From Neisseriaceae bacterium (GTDB lineage: Bacteria > Pseudomonadota > Gammaproteobacteria > Burkholderiales > Neisseriaceae): 14,060 nucleotides of DNA. Below, one piece after another: positions 5,705-13,609 of the stretch (its first letter is position 1; every line of letters begins with the position of its first letter). The notes beneath the pieces were generated by a model, which saw only the letters and a program-made list of their open reading frames with translations, was not told where the DNA came from and made no database searches. The DNA lies in assembly GCA_030146285.1 (NCBI GenBank), contig JASLBZ010000068.1, positions 1 to 14,060 of the forward strand, written 5' to 3'. The position numbers were made by a program, and so were the translations under genes.

Positions 5705-8413
5705 ATGTTACACGCTTTACTGGCCAATCCAAAAGATGCGCCATTACTCGACGATGTATCCTTCTTAAGTGAAGCCTTACTCGCAGTTTTGCGTACCGAA
5801 ACCCCTGAAAAAGTCTTAGATGGCTTGGATGCGCTACTCAATAGCACCCAACCACAAGCAGAATTGGCTTCATTGCTTCCACAATTGTCTACCAATGAAA
5901 TTGAAGATTTAATTCGAGCATGCAGCTTATTTGCCCAAGTATTCAATATTGCGGAAGATACCCATCATGAACGCCGCCGTTTGGCTTATGAAAATGAGTC
6001 ATACACACCTGCTCCTGGCAGCCTAGCCGCTTCGCTAAGCAAGATTCAAAGCAATCAATTCAGCGCTGAAGCCATGGAGCAAGAGCTCAAGAACATGCAT
6101 GTTGCTGCTGTATTAACAGCACACCCAACAGAAGTACAACGTCAGACCATTTTGAGCTTGCATCGACAAATTCGCAGCATCTTAACCCGTCGCAATCACA
6201 ATCCATCCAAAAGCGAACGTTTGCGATTGGATCAAGAGTTGTTAATGGTTTTGCAAACCTTATGGCAAACCAATGAAACGCGCCATTTCAAAATCACAGT
6301 AAAAGATGAAATTGCCAACTCTTTGGCCTATTTCCCACTGAGCTTTTTTCAAGCAGTACCGCAACTGTATCAAAAAATCAGTACCGAATTAGAAGAGGTT
6401 TACGGCCGTAAATTGGACGTGCCTAATTTCTTCCAAATTGGCGGTTGGGTTGGTGGTGACCGAGATGGCAATCCATTTGTGAATGCACAAACATTGCAAT
6501 ATGCATTCAAACGCAATGCCCAAACCGTTTTTGAGTTCTACCATGATGAATTGCAAAAACTGTATTTGGAACTGCCTTTGTCCACGCGTCACGTCAATAT
6601 TAGCAATGCTTTGTTGGCTTTATCGGCCTTGTCTCCCGATACAGAAAGAGCCCGAGAGGAAGAGCCTTATCGTCGTGTTATCGCTTATATTTTAGCCCGC
6701 TTGGTTGGCACTGCCAAAAAACTGGGTGCCGATATTGAATGCCAATTCGGTGAACAAGAAGCCTACGCCTCTTGCCAAGATTTTATTAATGACTTAGAAA
6801 TCATTCACGCATCTTTAATTGAGAATGGCAGCCCATTATTGGCTGAAGGCTGTTTAAGCCACCTATTGCGTGCTGCATCGATATTTGAATTTTTCTTAAT
6901 GCCTTTGGATTTACGCCAACATGCAGAAATTCAAGCACAAACCGTAGCCGATTTGTTTGTTCATGCCGGCCTAGAAGACTTTATGGCACTAAACGAAACA
7001 CAGCGCCAACAGGTTTTACTACGCGAATTAAGCAACCAACGCCCTCTTCTGAATCCTTTTGTAACCTATGAGCCTAGCAGCCAACGTGAATTGGCCATCT
7101 TCCAAGCTGCCCGTGACATCAAAAACAATTATGGTGAAAAAGCCATTAACCAAAGCATTATTTCCAATGCTGAAACCGTCAGTGATGTTCTGGTGGTGGC
7201 CTTACTTTTAAAAGAAACGGGCTTATTGCATTTGGTCGATGGCAAAGCACAAAGTCGCATCAATATTGTGCCTTTGTTTGAAACCATTGAGGCCTTAGAA
7301 GGCTGCATTTCAGTGATGGATGAGCTGTTCAGCATTGACTGGTACCAAAACTGCCTACACAGTAGAGATGCCATACAAGAAATCATGTTAGGTTATTCTG
7401 ATAGCAATAAAGATGGTGGTTATGTCACTAGCCAATGGGCACTTTACCAAGCAGAGGCCAGCTTGGTGAATGTCTTTAAACGCCATAACATCAGAATGCG
7501 TTTATTCCACGGTCGTGGCGGCAGTGTTGGTCGTGGTGGTGGCCCTTCTTATGATGCGATCTTGGCACAACCAGCTGGCAGTGTGGCCAGCCAAATCCGC
7601 ATCACCGAACAAGGTGAAGTCATTACCTTTAAGTATGCCGACCCTGCTAACGCTGAGCGCAACCTAGAGACCATTGTGGCTGCAACACTGGAAGCCAGTG
7701 TGATGCCGCACAATACACAAGCACCCGATGAAGCATTAATGCAATCCTTATCAGATAAGGCTTTTGCTCATTACCGTGAATTGATTACCCAAGAAGGTTT
7801 TATTGATTTCTTTTTACAAACCTGCCCCATTCAAGAAATTGCATCGTTGAATATTGGTAGCCGCCCTGCCAGTCGCAAAACCTTGGCAAAAATCCAAGAT
7901 TTGCGTGCCATTCCTTGGGTATTCTCATGGACACAAACCCGATCAATGCTGCCAGCTTGGTATGGCTTTGGCAGTGCTGTTGTTGCCATGCTCAAAGCAG
8001 ATGCCAATACCATGAGCAAACTACAGCAACAAGCCAAAGACAGTGCTTTCTTTTATGCGATGCTTTCCAATATGGAACAAGTGATGGCAAAAACAGATAT
8101 GGACATTGCCAAAGGCTATGTTCGTTTGGCTGAAAACCAAGTTCGTGCCCAAGAAATCTTTACCGATATTGAAGCCGAATACCAACGCAGCCGAAAAGCA
8201 TTATTGGAAATTTTATCAGTGGGTCATTTGTTGGCCGATAACCGCAGCTTGGCTCGTTCACTTACTTTGCGCATGCCATTTTTGAATGCGCTTAACTGGA
8301 TGCAAATCGAGTTATTGTCACAACTTCGCCAAAAACCGAATGATGAAAAAGTATTGTCACTGGTTCATTTGACCATCAATGGTGTTGCTCAAGGTTTGCG
8401 CAATACTGGTTAA
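5705..8413 (+). CDS. ppc: Phosphoenolpyruvate carboxylase
   Basis: This 902-residue cytoplasmic enzyme converts PEP and bicarbonate to oxaloacetate and phosphate, refilling the TCA cycle. Length is close to E. coli Ppc (883). Active-site motifs are all present: VLTAHPTEVQRQT with catalytic His140, GGWVGGDRDGNP starting near residue 246, LGYSDSNKDGGY, and FHGRGGSVGRGGGP with His602 and Arg604. The protein ends GLRNTG, the usual C-terminus whose Asn helps bind the aspartate inhibitor in E. coli, so allosteric inhibition by aspartate or malate is likely. The ATG at 5705 follows AAGGAAGAAATTT, a good ribosome site. It is a single-gene unit, divergent from groESL, ending in a terminator 18 bp after the stop. 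Confidence 0.99.
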   Translation: MLHALLANPKDAPLLDDVSFLSEALLAVLRTETPEKVLDGLDALLNSTQPQAELASLLPQLSTNEIEDLIRACSLFAQVFNIAEDTHHERRRLAYENESYTPAPGSLAASLSKIQSNQFSAEAMEQELKNMHVAAVLTAHPTEVQRQTILSLHRQIRSILTRRNHNPSKSERLRLDQELLMVLQTLWQTNETRHFKITVKDEIANSLAYFPLSFFQAVPQLYQKISTELEEVYGRKLDVPNFFQIGGWVGGDRDGNPFVNAQTLQYAFKRNAQTVFEFYHDELQKLYLELPLSTRHVNISNALLALSALSPDTERAREEEPYRRVIAYILARLVGTAKKLGADIECQFGEQEAYASCQDFINDLEIIHASLIENGSPLLAEGCLSHLLRAASIFEFFLMPLDLRQHAEIQAQTVADLFVHAGLEDFMALNETQRQQVLLRELSNQRPLLNPFVTYEPSSQRELAIFQAARDIKNNYGEKAINQSIISNAETVSDVLVVALLLKETGLLHLVDGKAQSRINIVPLFETIEALEGCISVMDELFSIDWYQNCLHSRDAIQEIMLGYSDSNKDGGYVTSQWALYQAEASLVNVFKRHNIRMRLFHGRGGSVGRGGGPSYDAILAQPAGSVASQIRITEQGEVITFKYADPANAERNLETIVAATLEASVMPHNTQAPDEALMQSLSDKAFAHYRELITQEGFIDFFLQTCPIQEIASLNIGSRPASRKTLAKIQDLRAIPWVFSWTQTRSMLPAWYGFGSAVVAMLKADANTMSKLQQQAKDSAFFYAMLSNMEQVMAKTDMDIAKGYVRLAENQVRAQEIFTDIEAEYQRSRKALLEILSVGHLLADNRSLARSLTLRMPFLNALNWMQIELLSQLRQKPNDEKVLSLVHLTINGVAQGLRNTG

Positions 8414-8431
8414 TGAATTTTGCTTCACCCG

Positions 8432-8465
8432 AAGGCAGCCTGAATTTCTCTGGCTGCCTTTTTTT
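8432..8465 (+). terminator. Rho-independent terminator of ppc, containing a DUS
   Basis: A perfect 9-bp stem AAGGCAGCC (8432-8440) and GGCTGCCTT (8452-8460), 11-base loop, then a run of T to 8465. The left arm is the first part of the uptake-sequence word at 8433-8444. Placing DUS copies as terminator stems is a known habit of Neisseriaceae. Confidence 0.93.
8433..8444 (+). repeat. DNA uptake sequence, AGGCAGCCTGAA
   Basis: An exact 12-mer that I recall as the Kingella-type DUS dialect of Neisseriaceae, bound by the pilin ComP during natural transformation. The opposite arm gives AGGCAGCC on the other strand but then differs, so only one arm is a full DUS. It is the only exact copy I found in the window; a 10-of-12 copy lies at 4949-4960. 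Dialect assignment is from memory and one site cannot prove it. Confidence 0.75.
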
Positions 8466-8626
8466 ATTAATCAACACCAAAAAGTATGTTTGTTTAAAAT
8501 ATTTGCAAAGATAAGATATAAATATTACCATTAACCAATACCCAGCAATGTCATATTAAATTAAGTTACTTTCATAAAATATTAGTACCTAGATTTTCTT
8601 TTAATCATGCTTAATCACCGTATGTT

Positions 8627-8645
8627 TTGATTAATTTTTAATCAA
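8627..8645. repeat. Perfect palindrome TTGATTAATTTTTAATCAA
   Basis: Two 8-bp arms with a TTT centre. It resembles a dimeric regulator site. The spacing between the TTGAT and ATCAA halves is nine bases, not the four of an FNR box. Two further TTAATCA half-sites lie just upstream at 8601 and 8611. Confidence 0.5.
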
Positions 8646-8696
8646 GTTCGTAGTATGATGTTTTCAAAGCATTTCGACAATTTATCCCAATTTTCA

Positions 8697-8713
8697 TCCA
8701 CATATTCTGTGGA
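8697..8713. repeat. Inverted repeat TCCACA-N5-TGTGGA
   Basis: A perfect 6-bp inverted repeat. Each arm sits inside a DnaA-box-like 9-mer (8694-8702 plus strand, 8708-8716 minus strand). It could bind DnaA or another regulator; only the sequence match supports this. Confidence 0.4.
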
Positions 8714-8802
8714 CAGATTTTGATTTACTTATTCTTTAAATAAAAAACAATTTTCTTAAATATAAATAACTTATCCGAAAATAAATAAATCTTGCCTTTA
8801 CC

Positions 8803-8831
8803 CTGATTTTTTTAATCAGTTATCATATAAT
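8803..8831 (+). promoter_or_regulatory. Probable promoter and operator-like palindrome of the moxR operon
   Basis: A consensus -10 TATAAT lies at 8826-8831. At 17 bases upstream the hexamer is CTGATT (8803-8808), a poor -35, suggesting a promoter that needs an activator. A 6-bp inverted repeat CTGATT-N5-AATCAG (8803-8819) covers the -35 and part of the spacer. Transcription would start near 8838, about 30 bases before the moxR ATG. Confidence 0.5.
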
Positions 8832-8866
8832 GGATTTCAATATGAATTCTTCATAAAGAACCAGCA

Positions 8867-9796
8867 ATGCATTATGATAAAATCAATCGCCTGATAAAAA
8901 TCTTAGATCGAATCATTTTAGGCAAACAAAACCAAATTCAATTAAGCCTTGCTTGCGTTTTAGCTCGTGGCCATTTACTGCTTGAAGATTTACCTGGCAT
9001 GGGAAAAACCACCCTTGCCCATGCCCTTGCTATCGTGCTTGGTTTAAGTTATCAACGCATTCAATTCACTTCTGACTTACTGCCTGGTGATATTATTGGG
9101 GCAGAAATTTTTGATCCCCAAACCCAAAGCTTTTCTTTGCACAAAGGCCCTATTTTTACAGAAGCATTGCTGGCCGATGAAATCAATCGCACCACACCCA
9201 AAAGCCAAAGTGCACTCTTAGAAGCCATGGCAGAGAAACAAGTGTCGATTGCCCGCAACACTTACTCTTTGCCAGAACATTTTTTTGTGATTGCCACACA
9301 AAACCCCAACACGTCTGGCAGCGGTACTTATCCACTTCCAGACTCTCAACTGGATCGCTTTTTAATGAGTTTGTCTTTGGGCTATCCATCCATCGACACA
9401 GAAATGCGGCTTTTAAAAGGCGAAAATATTTCTCATAAAATCAAATTGCTAAAACCCATCTTAACCCATGAAGAACTCACTGAAATCCAAAACCACATTC
9501 AAAAAATCACTGTTTCAGATGCGGTATTGGATTACATTTTGCGCGTTGTAGAAGCCACCCGAACAGAACAACAATTTAAAGTTGGCTTGTCCCCGCGAGG
9601 CAGCTTGGCCATGCTCAGTGCTGCTCGTTCATTTGCTTACTTACAAGAACGACAGTACGTCACCATTGATGATGTTAAAGCCATTATGCCCAGTGTTTGT
9701 TCACATCGTTTAAGAGATGGTAGCCACATCACAGGGCAGGCGGCACACCATTTAACCCATTGGCTTCTGGACAACATTCCAGTGATGGTTACATAA
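8867..9796 (+). CDS. MoxR-family AAA+ ATPase
   Basis: This 309-residue protein belongs to the MoxR AAA+ family, thought to remodel or activate partner proteins in the cytoplasm. Visible are Walker A PGMGKTT (Gly44-Thr49), Walker B LLADEINR with Asp104-Glu105, sensor 1 Asn146 in IATQNP, a likely arginine finger at Arg164 in LDRF, and sensor 2 Arg244 in LSPRG. All are intact, so it should hydrolyse ATP. The ATG at 8867 is the only good start; an upstream ATG at 8842 meets a stop at once. The ribosome site is weak (AAAGAACC). It leads a three-gene operon with a DUF58 protein and a membrane transglutaminase, the usual partners of this subfamily. Related clusters exist in Pseudomonas, where the last gene is tgpA. 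Its true target is unknown. Confidence 0.95.
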   Translation: MHYDKINRLIKILDRIILGKQNQIQLSLACVLARGHLLLEDLPGMGKTTLAHALAIVLGLSYQRIQFTSDLLPGDIIGAEIFDPQTQSFSLHKGPIFTEALLADEINRTTPKSQSALLEAMAEKQVSIARNTYSLPEHFFVIATQNPNTSGSGTYPLPDSQLDRFLMSLSLGYPSIDTEMRLLKGENISHKIKLLKPILTHEELTEIQNHIQKITVSDAVLDYILRVVEATRTEQQFKVGLSPRGSLAMLSAARSFAYLQERQYVTIDDVKAIMPSVCSHRLRDGSHITGQAAHHLTHWLLDNIPVMVT

Positions 9797-9804
9797 AAGA
9801 AAGC

Positions 9805-10761
9805 ATGAATATGTTCAATCGTTGGCGTGAACGTTTCCAGAATCAAATACCCGCACAAACCAAAATTGTCTTGGGTGTTCGAGACGTGTATGTATTCCCT
9901 TCACGCTTTGGTTTGATCTACATGGCCACTTGTTTGGTATTGTTGTTATTGGCGATCAACTATGCCAATTCTTTAATTTATATTATTTGCTTTTGGTTGA
10001 CTTCTTTGTTTTTATTGGTGATCTTTGTGACATGGCAAAACCTGGTGGGCCTACACTTACATGCCAGCACCTGCCCTGCCATTTTTGTGGGCGAGAAAGC
10101 CAACTTCACCATTATTTTGGAAAGTCAGAAACGTGCTTATCAAGCCATTTATTTACAAACCAAGCAGAGTTTTGACTGTGTCGATTGCAATGCAAAAAGC
10201 AATGTCGATGCCCATCTTTCTTTAACCGCTGTTGAGCGTGGTGAGCTGCAGCTGCCACGCTTTCATTTAAGTACCACATACCCTTTGGGTTTAATTAGTG
10301 CATGGACTTATTTGGATTTAAACCAAAGTACTTTGTGTTATCCCAAGCCCATTGCTTGTCCATGGCCTAGCACACATGGCAACCTGCATTCTGATGACAG
10401 CGACTTTGAACAAGCCCAACAATTTAAAATGGGCGTTGATCACTACGAAGGTTTACAAGCTTACCAACCGAGCGACAACATCAATCGCATTCACTGGGGC
10501 GCTTATGCCAAAGGTCATGGTTTATTTATCAAGCAATTTAGCCAAGCTGCCAATGCCGATACTTGGATTGACTTTCAAATCTTTCCTGGCGATTTAGAAA
10601 CCCGCCTATCCCATATGTGTTATTGGGTATTGCGTTTACATGAGCAAGGCATTCCCTATGGACTTCGCTTAGGCAATCTGGATTTAAAGCCACAACACGC
10701 CATTGCCCACATGAATGCTTGTTTACAAGCTCTTGCTCAATATGAGGGCTATGCACCATGA
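9805..10761 (+). CDS. DUF58 protein with two N-terminal membrane helices
   Basis: This 318-residue protein has two membrane helices near residues 36-52 and 57-76, then a soluble part ending in the DUF58 core YQPSDNINRIHWGAYAKG (Asp224, Arg228, Trp231). DUF58 proteins have a von Willebrand A-like fold in related members and are nearly always encoded next to MoxR ATPases; they may be the ATPase's substrate or adaptor. I chose the ATG at 9805, 8 bp after the moxR stop, because an in-frame ATG at 9760 would overlap moxR by 37 bases and add a hydrophilic tail unlike the family. A second possible start is at 9811. The stop overlaps the next gene by four bases (ATGA), indicating coupled translation. 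No catalytic residues are known for this family. Confidence 0.92.
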   Translation: MNMFNRWRERFQNQIPAQTKIVLGVRDVYVFPSRFGLIYMATCLVLLLLAINYANSLIYIICFWLTSLFLLVIFVTWQNLVGLHLHASTCPAIFVGEKANFTIILESQKRAYQAIYLQTKQSFDCVDCNAKSNVDAHLSLTAVERGELQLPRFHLSTTYPLGLISAWTYLDLNQSTLCYPKPIACPWPSTHGNLHSDDSDFEQAQQFKMGVDHYEGLQAYQPSDNINRIHWGAYAKGHGLFIKQFSQAANADTWIDFQIFPGDLETRLSHMCYWVLRLHEQGIPYGLRLGNLDLKPQHAIAHMNACLQALAQYEGYAP

Positions 10762-12806
10762 GCTTCAAACTAAGCCAGCAGGCACTGCCCAGAAGCAGCA
10801 TGATGTGGCTTCTGGCTGGTTACATCATCAATGCTTCAGCACATCTTTATGCTTATATACCGATGTGGATAGTTCTCCTGATGTTAATGTGCTTTGTTTG
10901 GCGCATGCAAATTTACCGCATGAAATGGCGTTACCCTTCCTCCTTCAATGTGATTTTGATTATTGCTTTGGTGGTTTTTGGGGTTTATTCAACCCAAGAA
11001 AAACTGCTCAGCACCACCGGTTTTTGTATTTTATTCATGTGTTTGTATTCATTGAAATTCATTGAATCAAAAACGTTACGAGATGGGCAAGTGATTGTTT
11101 TGGTTTCATATTTGGCAACAGCTTTGATTTTTTTATTTGAAACCAATATCGCTGTTTTTATTTATGCCATGGCAGCCATTTTGGTAAATACTTGTGCGCT
11201 CATGGGTTTGCAACAAACCCATCGTTCACCTTACAACACCATGGACATGCTCAAAGCCAATAGTAAATTGCTGGCACTTTCCGTGCCGCTTATGGTGATT
11301 TTATTTGTTGGTTTCCCGCGTTTTCCTGCTTTTATTTCCTTACCCCAAGCCAATAGCATGGAGCAACAAAACAGTACGGGCATTAGTGACAACATGACGC
11401 CCGGCAGTATTACTGACTTGGTGCAAAGCAATGAACTCATGTTTTGGGCTGAATTTTCCAAGCAAGCCCCAAAGCAAAATCAATTGTATTGGCGTGTTTT
11501 GACTTTGGATCACTTTGATGGAAAAACATGGTCGCAGCGCAATCTATTTCAGTTTAATGCTCCAGAGTACACTGTTAATCCTTCTGTGAATGTACAAAAC
11601 TACAATATCATTTTTGAACCCACCCAAAAAAAATATTTGGCCAGTTTGGATATTTCAGAGTTTCCATTTCAAGCCCCAAGGAGCATGACTTTTTTAAATG
11701 ATTATCGTTTAGAGAGCCGTCAAAATGTTTATCATAAAATACGCTATGATTTAAAATATTTCCCCAGTAATACCAAAGGCTTAAAATTACCTCCACGTGG
11801 GCCTGAAATTCGTCAATATACCCAATTGCCAAAAAAATCGAACCCTCGCATTCGTCAATGGATTCTGCAAAACCATCCAGATGCCAAACAAAACCCGGAA
11901 GCTTTTGCCAATGCCATTTTGCTTTATTTTCGGCAAAACAATTTTTATTACACCTTAAGTCCACCATTGCTAGAAAATGAAACCGTCGACTCTTTTTTCT
12001 TTGACAGTCGCCAAGGTTTTTGTGAGCACTACGCTAGCACCCTTGCCTTTATGTTAAGAGAAGCAGGTATTCCCAGTCGCATCGTAACAGGATTTCTGGG
12101 CGGAAAAGTGAGCAGTGACAACCAACAAGTGCAAGTTCGTAGCCTAGATGCACATGCATGGGTTGAGTATTGGGTAGAAGGAAAAGGCTGGATTCGCATT
12201 GACCCTACAGCAGCTGTTGCACCTGAGCGCGTCGAATCGGGCATTGAAAGTGTGTTAAATGACAAAGACAATAACACTATTTTCGGTGAAAGCAATACTT
12301 TCTTAGCACCAATTATCATGCAATGGCGACAAACCAAAGCCGAAATGAATTATCAATGGGACAAACGTGTGTTAGGTTATCAAAGTGACAACCAACAAGA
12401 TATTTTCACCCGCTTATTTGGCAACAACCAACGTTGGCGCATGCAAATCATGCAATATACTTTCTTAAGTATTATTGCTATTTTATTGCTCAGTTTACTC
12501 ATCTACACCAAACCGTGGCAACGCTATCGCTTTGGCTTGGCCAACGTTTTTCAAAACAGTTTGGACCTGTTAAATCACCAATATCCTCAATTGCAACTGT
12601 CCATCAGCAACACCCCCCAAGAGGTCTGCCAAATAAGTCAGCCTCACCTGAACGACACGGAATACCAAGCTTTAAAGCAGTTGATGAATGCGATAGAGAC
12701 CCCTCTTTACCATACAGATAAAAAACCAGATAAAAAACGCATTCAGCACGCTTATCAAAGCTTACAAAAAACATTACGCAAACAGCGGCATTCAAAAAGC
12801 CACTGA
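10758..12806 (+). CDS. TgpA-like membrane transglutaminase-fold protein
   Basis: This 682-residue inner-membrane protein has about six or seven N-terminal helices (residues 15-189, DUF3488-like), a large periplasmic domain with a transglutaminase fold, one more helix (566-584), and a C-terminal cytoplasmic tail of DUF4129 type. The catalytic triad is complete: Cys422 in QGFCEHYA, His466 in DAHAWVE and Asp482 in RIDPTAA. Such proteins may crosslink or cleave protein or peptide bonds at the cell envelope; the Pseudomonas aeruginosa homologue TgpA is reported as essential, but the substrate is unknown. It overlaps the DUF58 gene by ATGA. The stop codon lies inside the terminator stem. Together with moxR and DUF58 it is likely one ATP-controlled envelope enzyme system; that is inference from the conserved neighbourhood. 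Confidence 0.95.
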   Translation: MSFKLSQQALPRSSMMWLLAGYIINASAHLYAYIPMWIVLLMLMCFVWRMQIYRMKWRYPSSFNVILIIALVVFGVYSTQEKLLSTTGFCILFMCLYSLKFIESKTLRDGQVIVLVSYLATALIFLFETNIAVFIYAMAAILVNTCALMGLQQTHRSPYNTMDMLKANSKLLALSVPLMVILFVGFPRFPAFISLPQANSMEQQNSTGISDNMTPGSITDLVQSNELMFWAEFSKQAPKQNQLYWRVLTLDHFDGKTWSQRNLFQFNAPEYTVNPSVNVQNYNIIFEPTQKKYLASLDISEFPFQAPRSMTFLNDYRLESRQNVYHKIRYDLKYFPSNTKGLKLPPRGPEIRQYTQLPKKSNPRIRQWILQNHPDAKQNPEAFANAILLYFRQNNFYYTLSPPLLENETVDSFFFDSRQGFCEHYASTLAFMLREAGIPSRIVTGFLGGKVSSDNQQVQVRSLDAHAWVEYWVEGKGWIRIDPTAAVAPERVESGIESVLNDKDNNTIFGESNTFLAPIIMQWRQTKAEMNYQWDKRVLGYQSDNQQDIFTRLFGNNQRWRMQIMQYTFLSIIAILLLSLLIYTKPWQRYRFGLANVFQNSLDLLNHQYPQLQLSISNTPQEVCQISQPHLNDTEYQALKQLMNAIETPLYHTDKKPDKKRIQHAYQSLQKTLRKQRHSKSH

Positions 12807-12824
12807 AAAATCAGTGGCTTTTTT
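12794..12824. terminator. Two-way terminator between tgpA-like gene and oxygenase gene
   Basis: A perfect stem AAAAAGCCACTGA (12794-12806) and TCAGTGGCTTTTT (12811-12823) with a four-base A loop. It has a T-run after it on the plus strand (to 12824) and another on the minus strand, so it serves both converging genes. The tgpA-like stop codon TGA (12804-12806) forms the top of the left arm, so terminating ribosomes could interfere with folding. Confidence 0.92.
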
Positions 12825-12845
12825 AGAACCCAACTAAAATATGCA

Positions 12846-13475
12846 TCAGGCTCGGGTACGCAACCAACCGGTAATGCTGTAACGAGGACGGTGCGTTAGC
12901 TTCACCTCATGGGCAATGGTTTTGCTATCAAATACCATTAGGCGCCCTGCAATCGGATCCACGATCTTTTCAATCTCATTGCCATTTTCATCCGGATAAT
13001 ACAAAGCCAACTGGCCACCATAATCAGCACTCCAATCATCCTCATTCAAATACAAAACCATTGATAACGTTCGACGGCTATCATGGTGAAAAATATCAAA
13101 ATGACGCTGATACGATGTCCCCTCTGGGTAACAAGCATAGTGAAACTCACCATCTTGAATGCCCAAATAACACGTCTGATTGATGTAATCAATAAACTGG
13201 GTTATTTTTAAAAAATAATGTTGTTCAATGGGGTTATTCGTATTTTCTTCTAACCACAAAATAAAATCACCACGCACCTTTTTGTCTACGTGTTCTGTAT
13301 CAGCTTGTCCAATGGCAGCTTTTTTAAACAAATGCTGTTGTTGTTTGTTTTTTAAGCTTAGGCGCAAAGCATCAATTTCAGAAGGTTCAAAGAAACCATC
13401 AACGATGGCATATTTTTGCGCTGCCAAATCATCAATAATTTTCTCATAAAACGGATTTAAATCAAAAGCACCCAT
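12846..13475 (-). CDS. 2-oxoglutarate/Fe(II) oxygenase, prolyl-hydroxylase type
   Basis: This 209-residue protein has the double-stranded beta-helix dioxygenase fold. The iron site is visible as His125-x-Asp127 in QRHFD and His189 in IAHEV; Arg198 in RPRYSITGW should bind 2-oxoglutarate. Other family motifs are VRGDFILWL near 67-75, RRTLSMVLYLNEDDW and YGGQLALYY. The pattern recalls the Pseudomonas prolyl hydroxylase PPHD, which resembles human PHD2 and hydroxylates a proline of EF-Tu, so EF-Tu is a reasonable substrate guess, not shown here. The start is the ATG at 13475, preceded by AAGGG at good spacing; a longer reading from TTG at 13490 would place that ribosome site inside the gene. It is a single gene, convergent with the tgpA-like gene. 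No clear promoter is visible. Confidence 0.9.
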   Translation of the reverse strand: MGAFDLNPFYEKIIDDLAAQKYAIVDGFFEPSEIDALRLSLKNKQQQHLFKKAAIGQADTEHVDKKVRGDFILWLEENTNNPIEQHYFLKITQFIDYINQTCYLGIQDGEFHYACYPEGTSYQRHFDIFHHDSRRTLSMVLYLNEDDWSADYGGQLALYYPDENGNEIEKIVDPIAGRLMVFDSKTIAHEVKLTHRPRYSITGWLRTRA

Positions 13476-13609
13476 AAATATACCCTTCAAAGAAATACAT
13501 TAAATATGAATTTTTCATTTCAGAATATTTATTTTTCTTACAATAACACTTTTTTTTTAGTTTTATCTACTTTTACAACAGATCAAGAGAAAATAATGGC
13601 TCATTTTGT

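Larger units (their letters stand above)
8461..8866. other. AT-rich intergenic region upstream of moxR
   Basis: About 400 bp without a gene, far more AT-rich than its flanks. The 7-mer TTAATCA or its complement occurs six times: 8467, 8601, 8611, 8628 (complement), 8638 and 8812. Two pairs are spaced exactly 10 bp apart. DnaA-box-like words lie at 8682-8690, 8694-8702, 8708-8716 and 8771-8779, the best matching TTATCCACA at 8 of 9. A probable promoter closes the region. It may be a regulatory region; whether it does anything more is unknown. Confidence 0.6.

Noticed and set aside
8627..8645. FNR-type site upstream of moxR
   Set aside because: The TTGAT and ATCAA halves are nine bases apart, not four, so it does not fit the FNR consensus.
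9760..9804. Earlier in-frame ATG for the DUF58 gene at 9760
   Set aside because: It would overlap moxR by 37 bases and add 15 residues unlike DUF58 N-termini; the ATG at 9805 fits directly after the moxR stop.
13476..13490. Longer reading of the oxygenase from a TTG codon at 13490
   Set aside because: The AAGGG ribosome site lies between this TTG and the ATG at 13475, so the ATG is the likely start.
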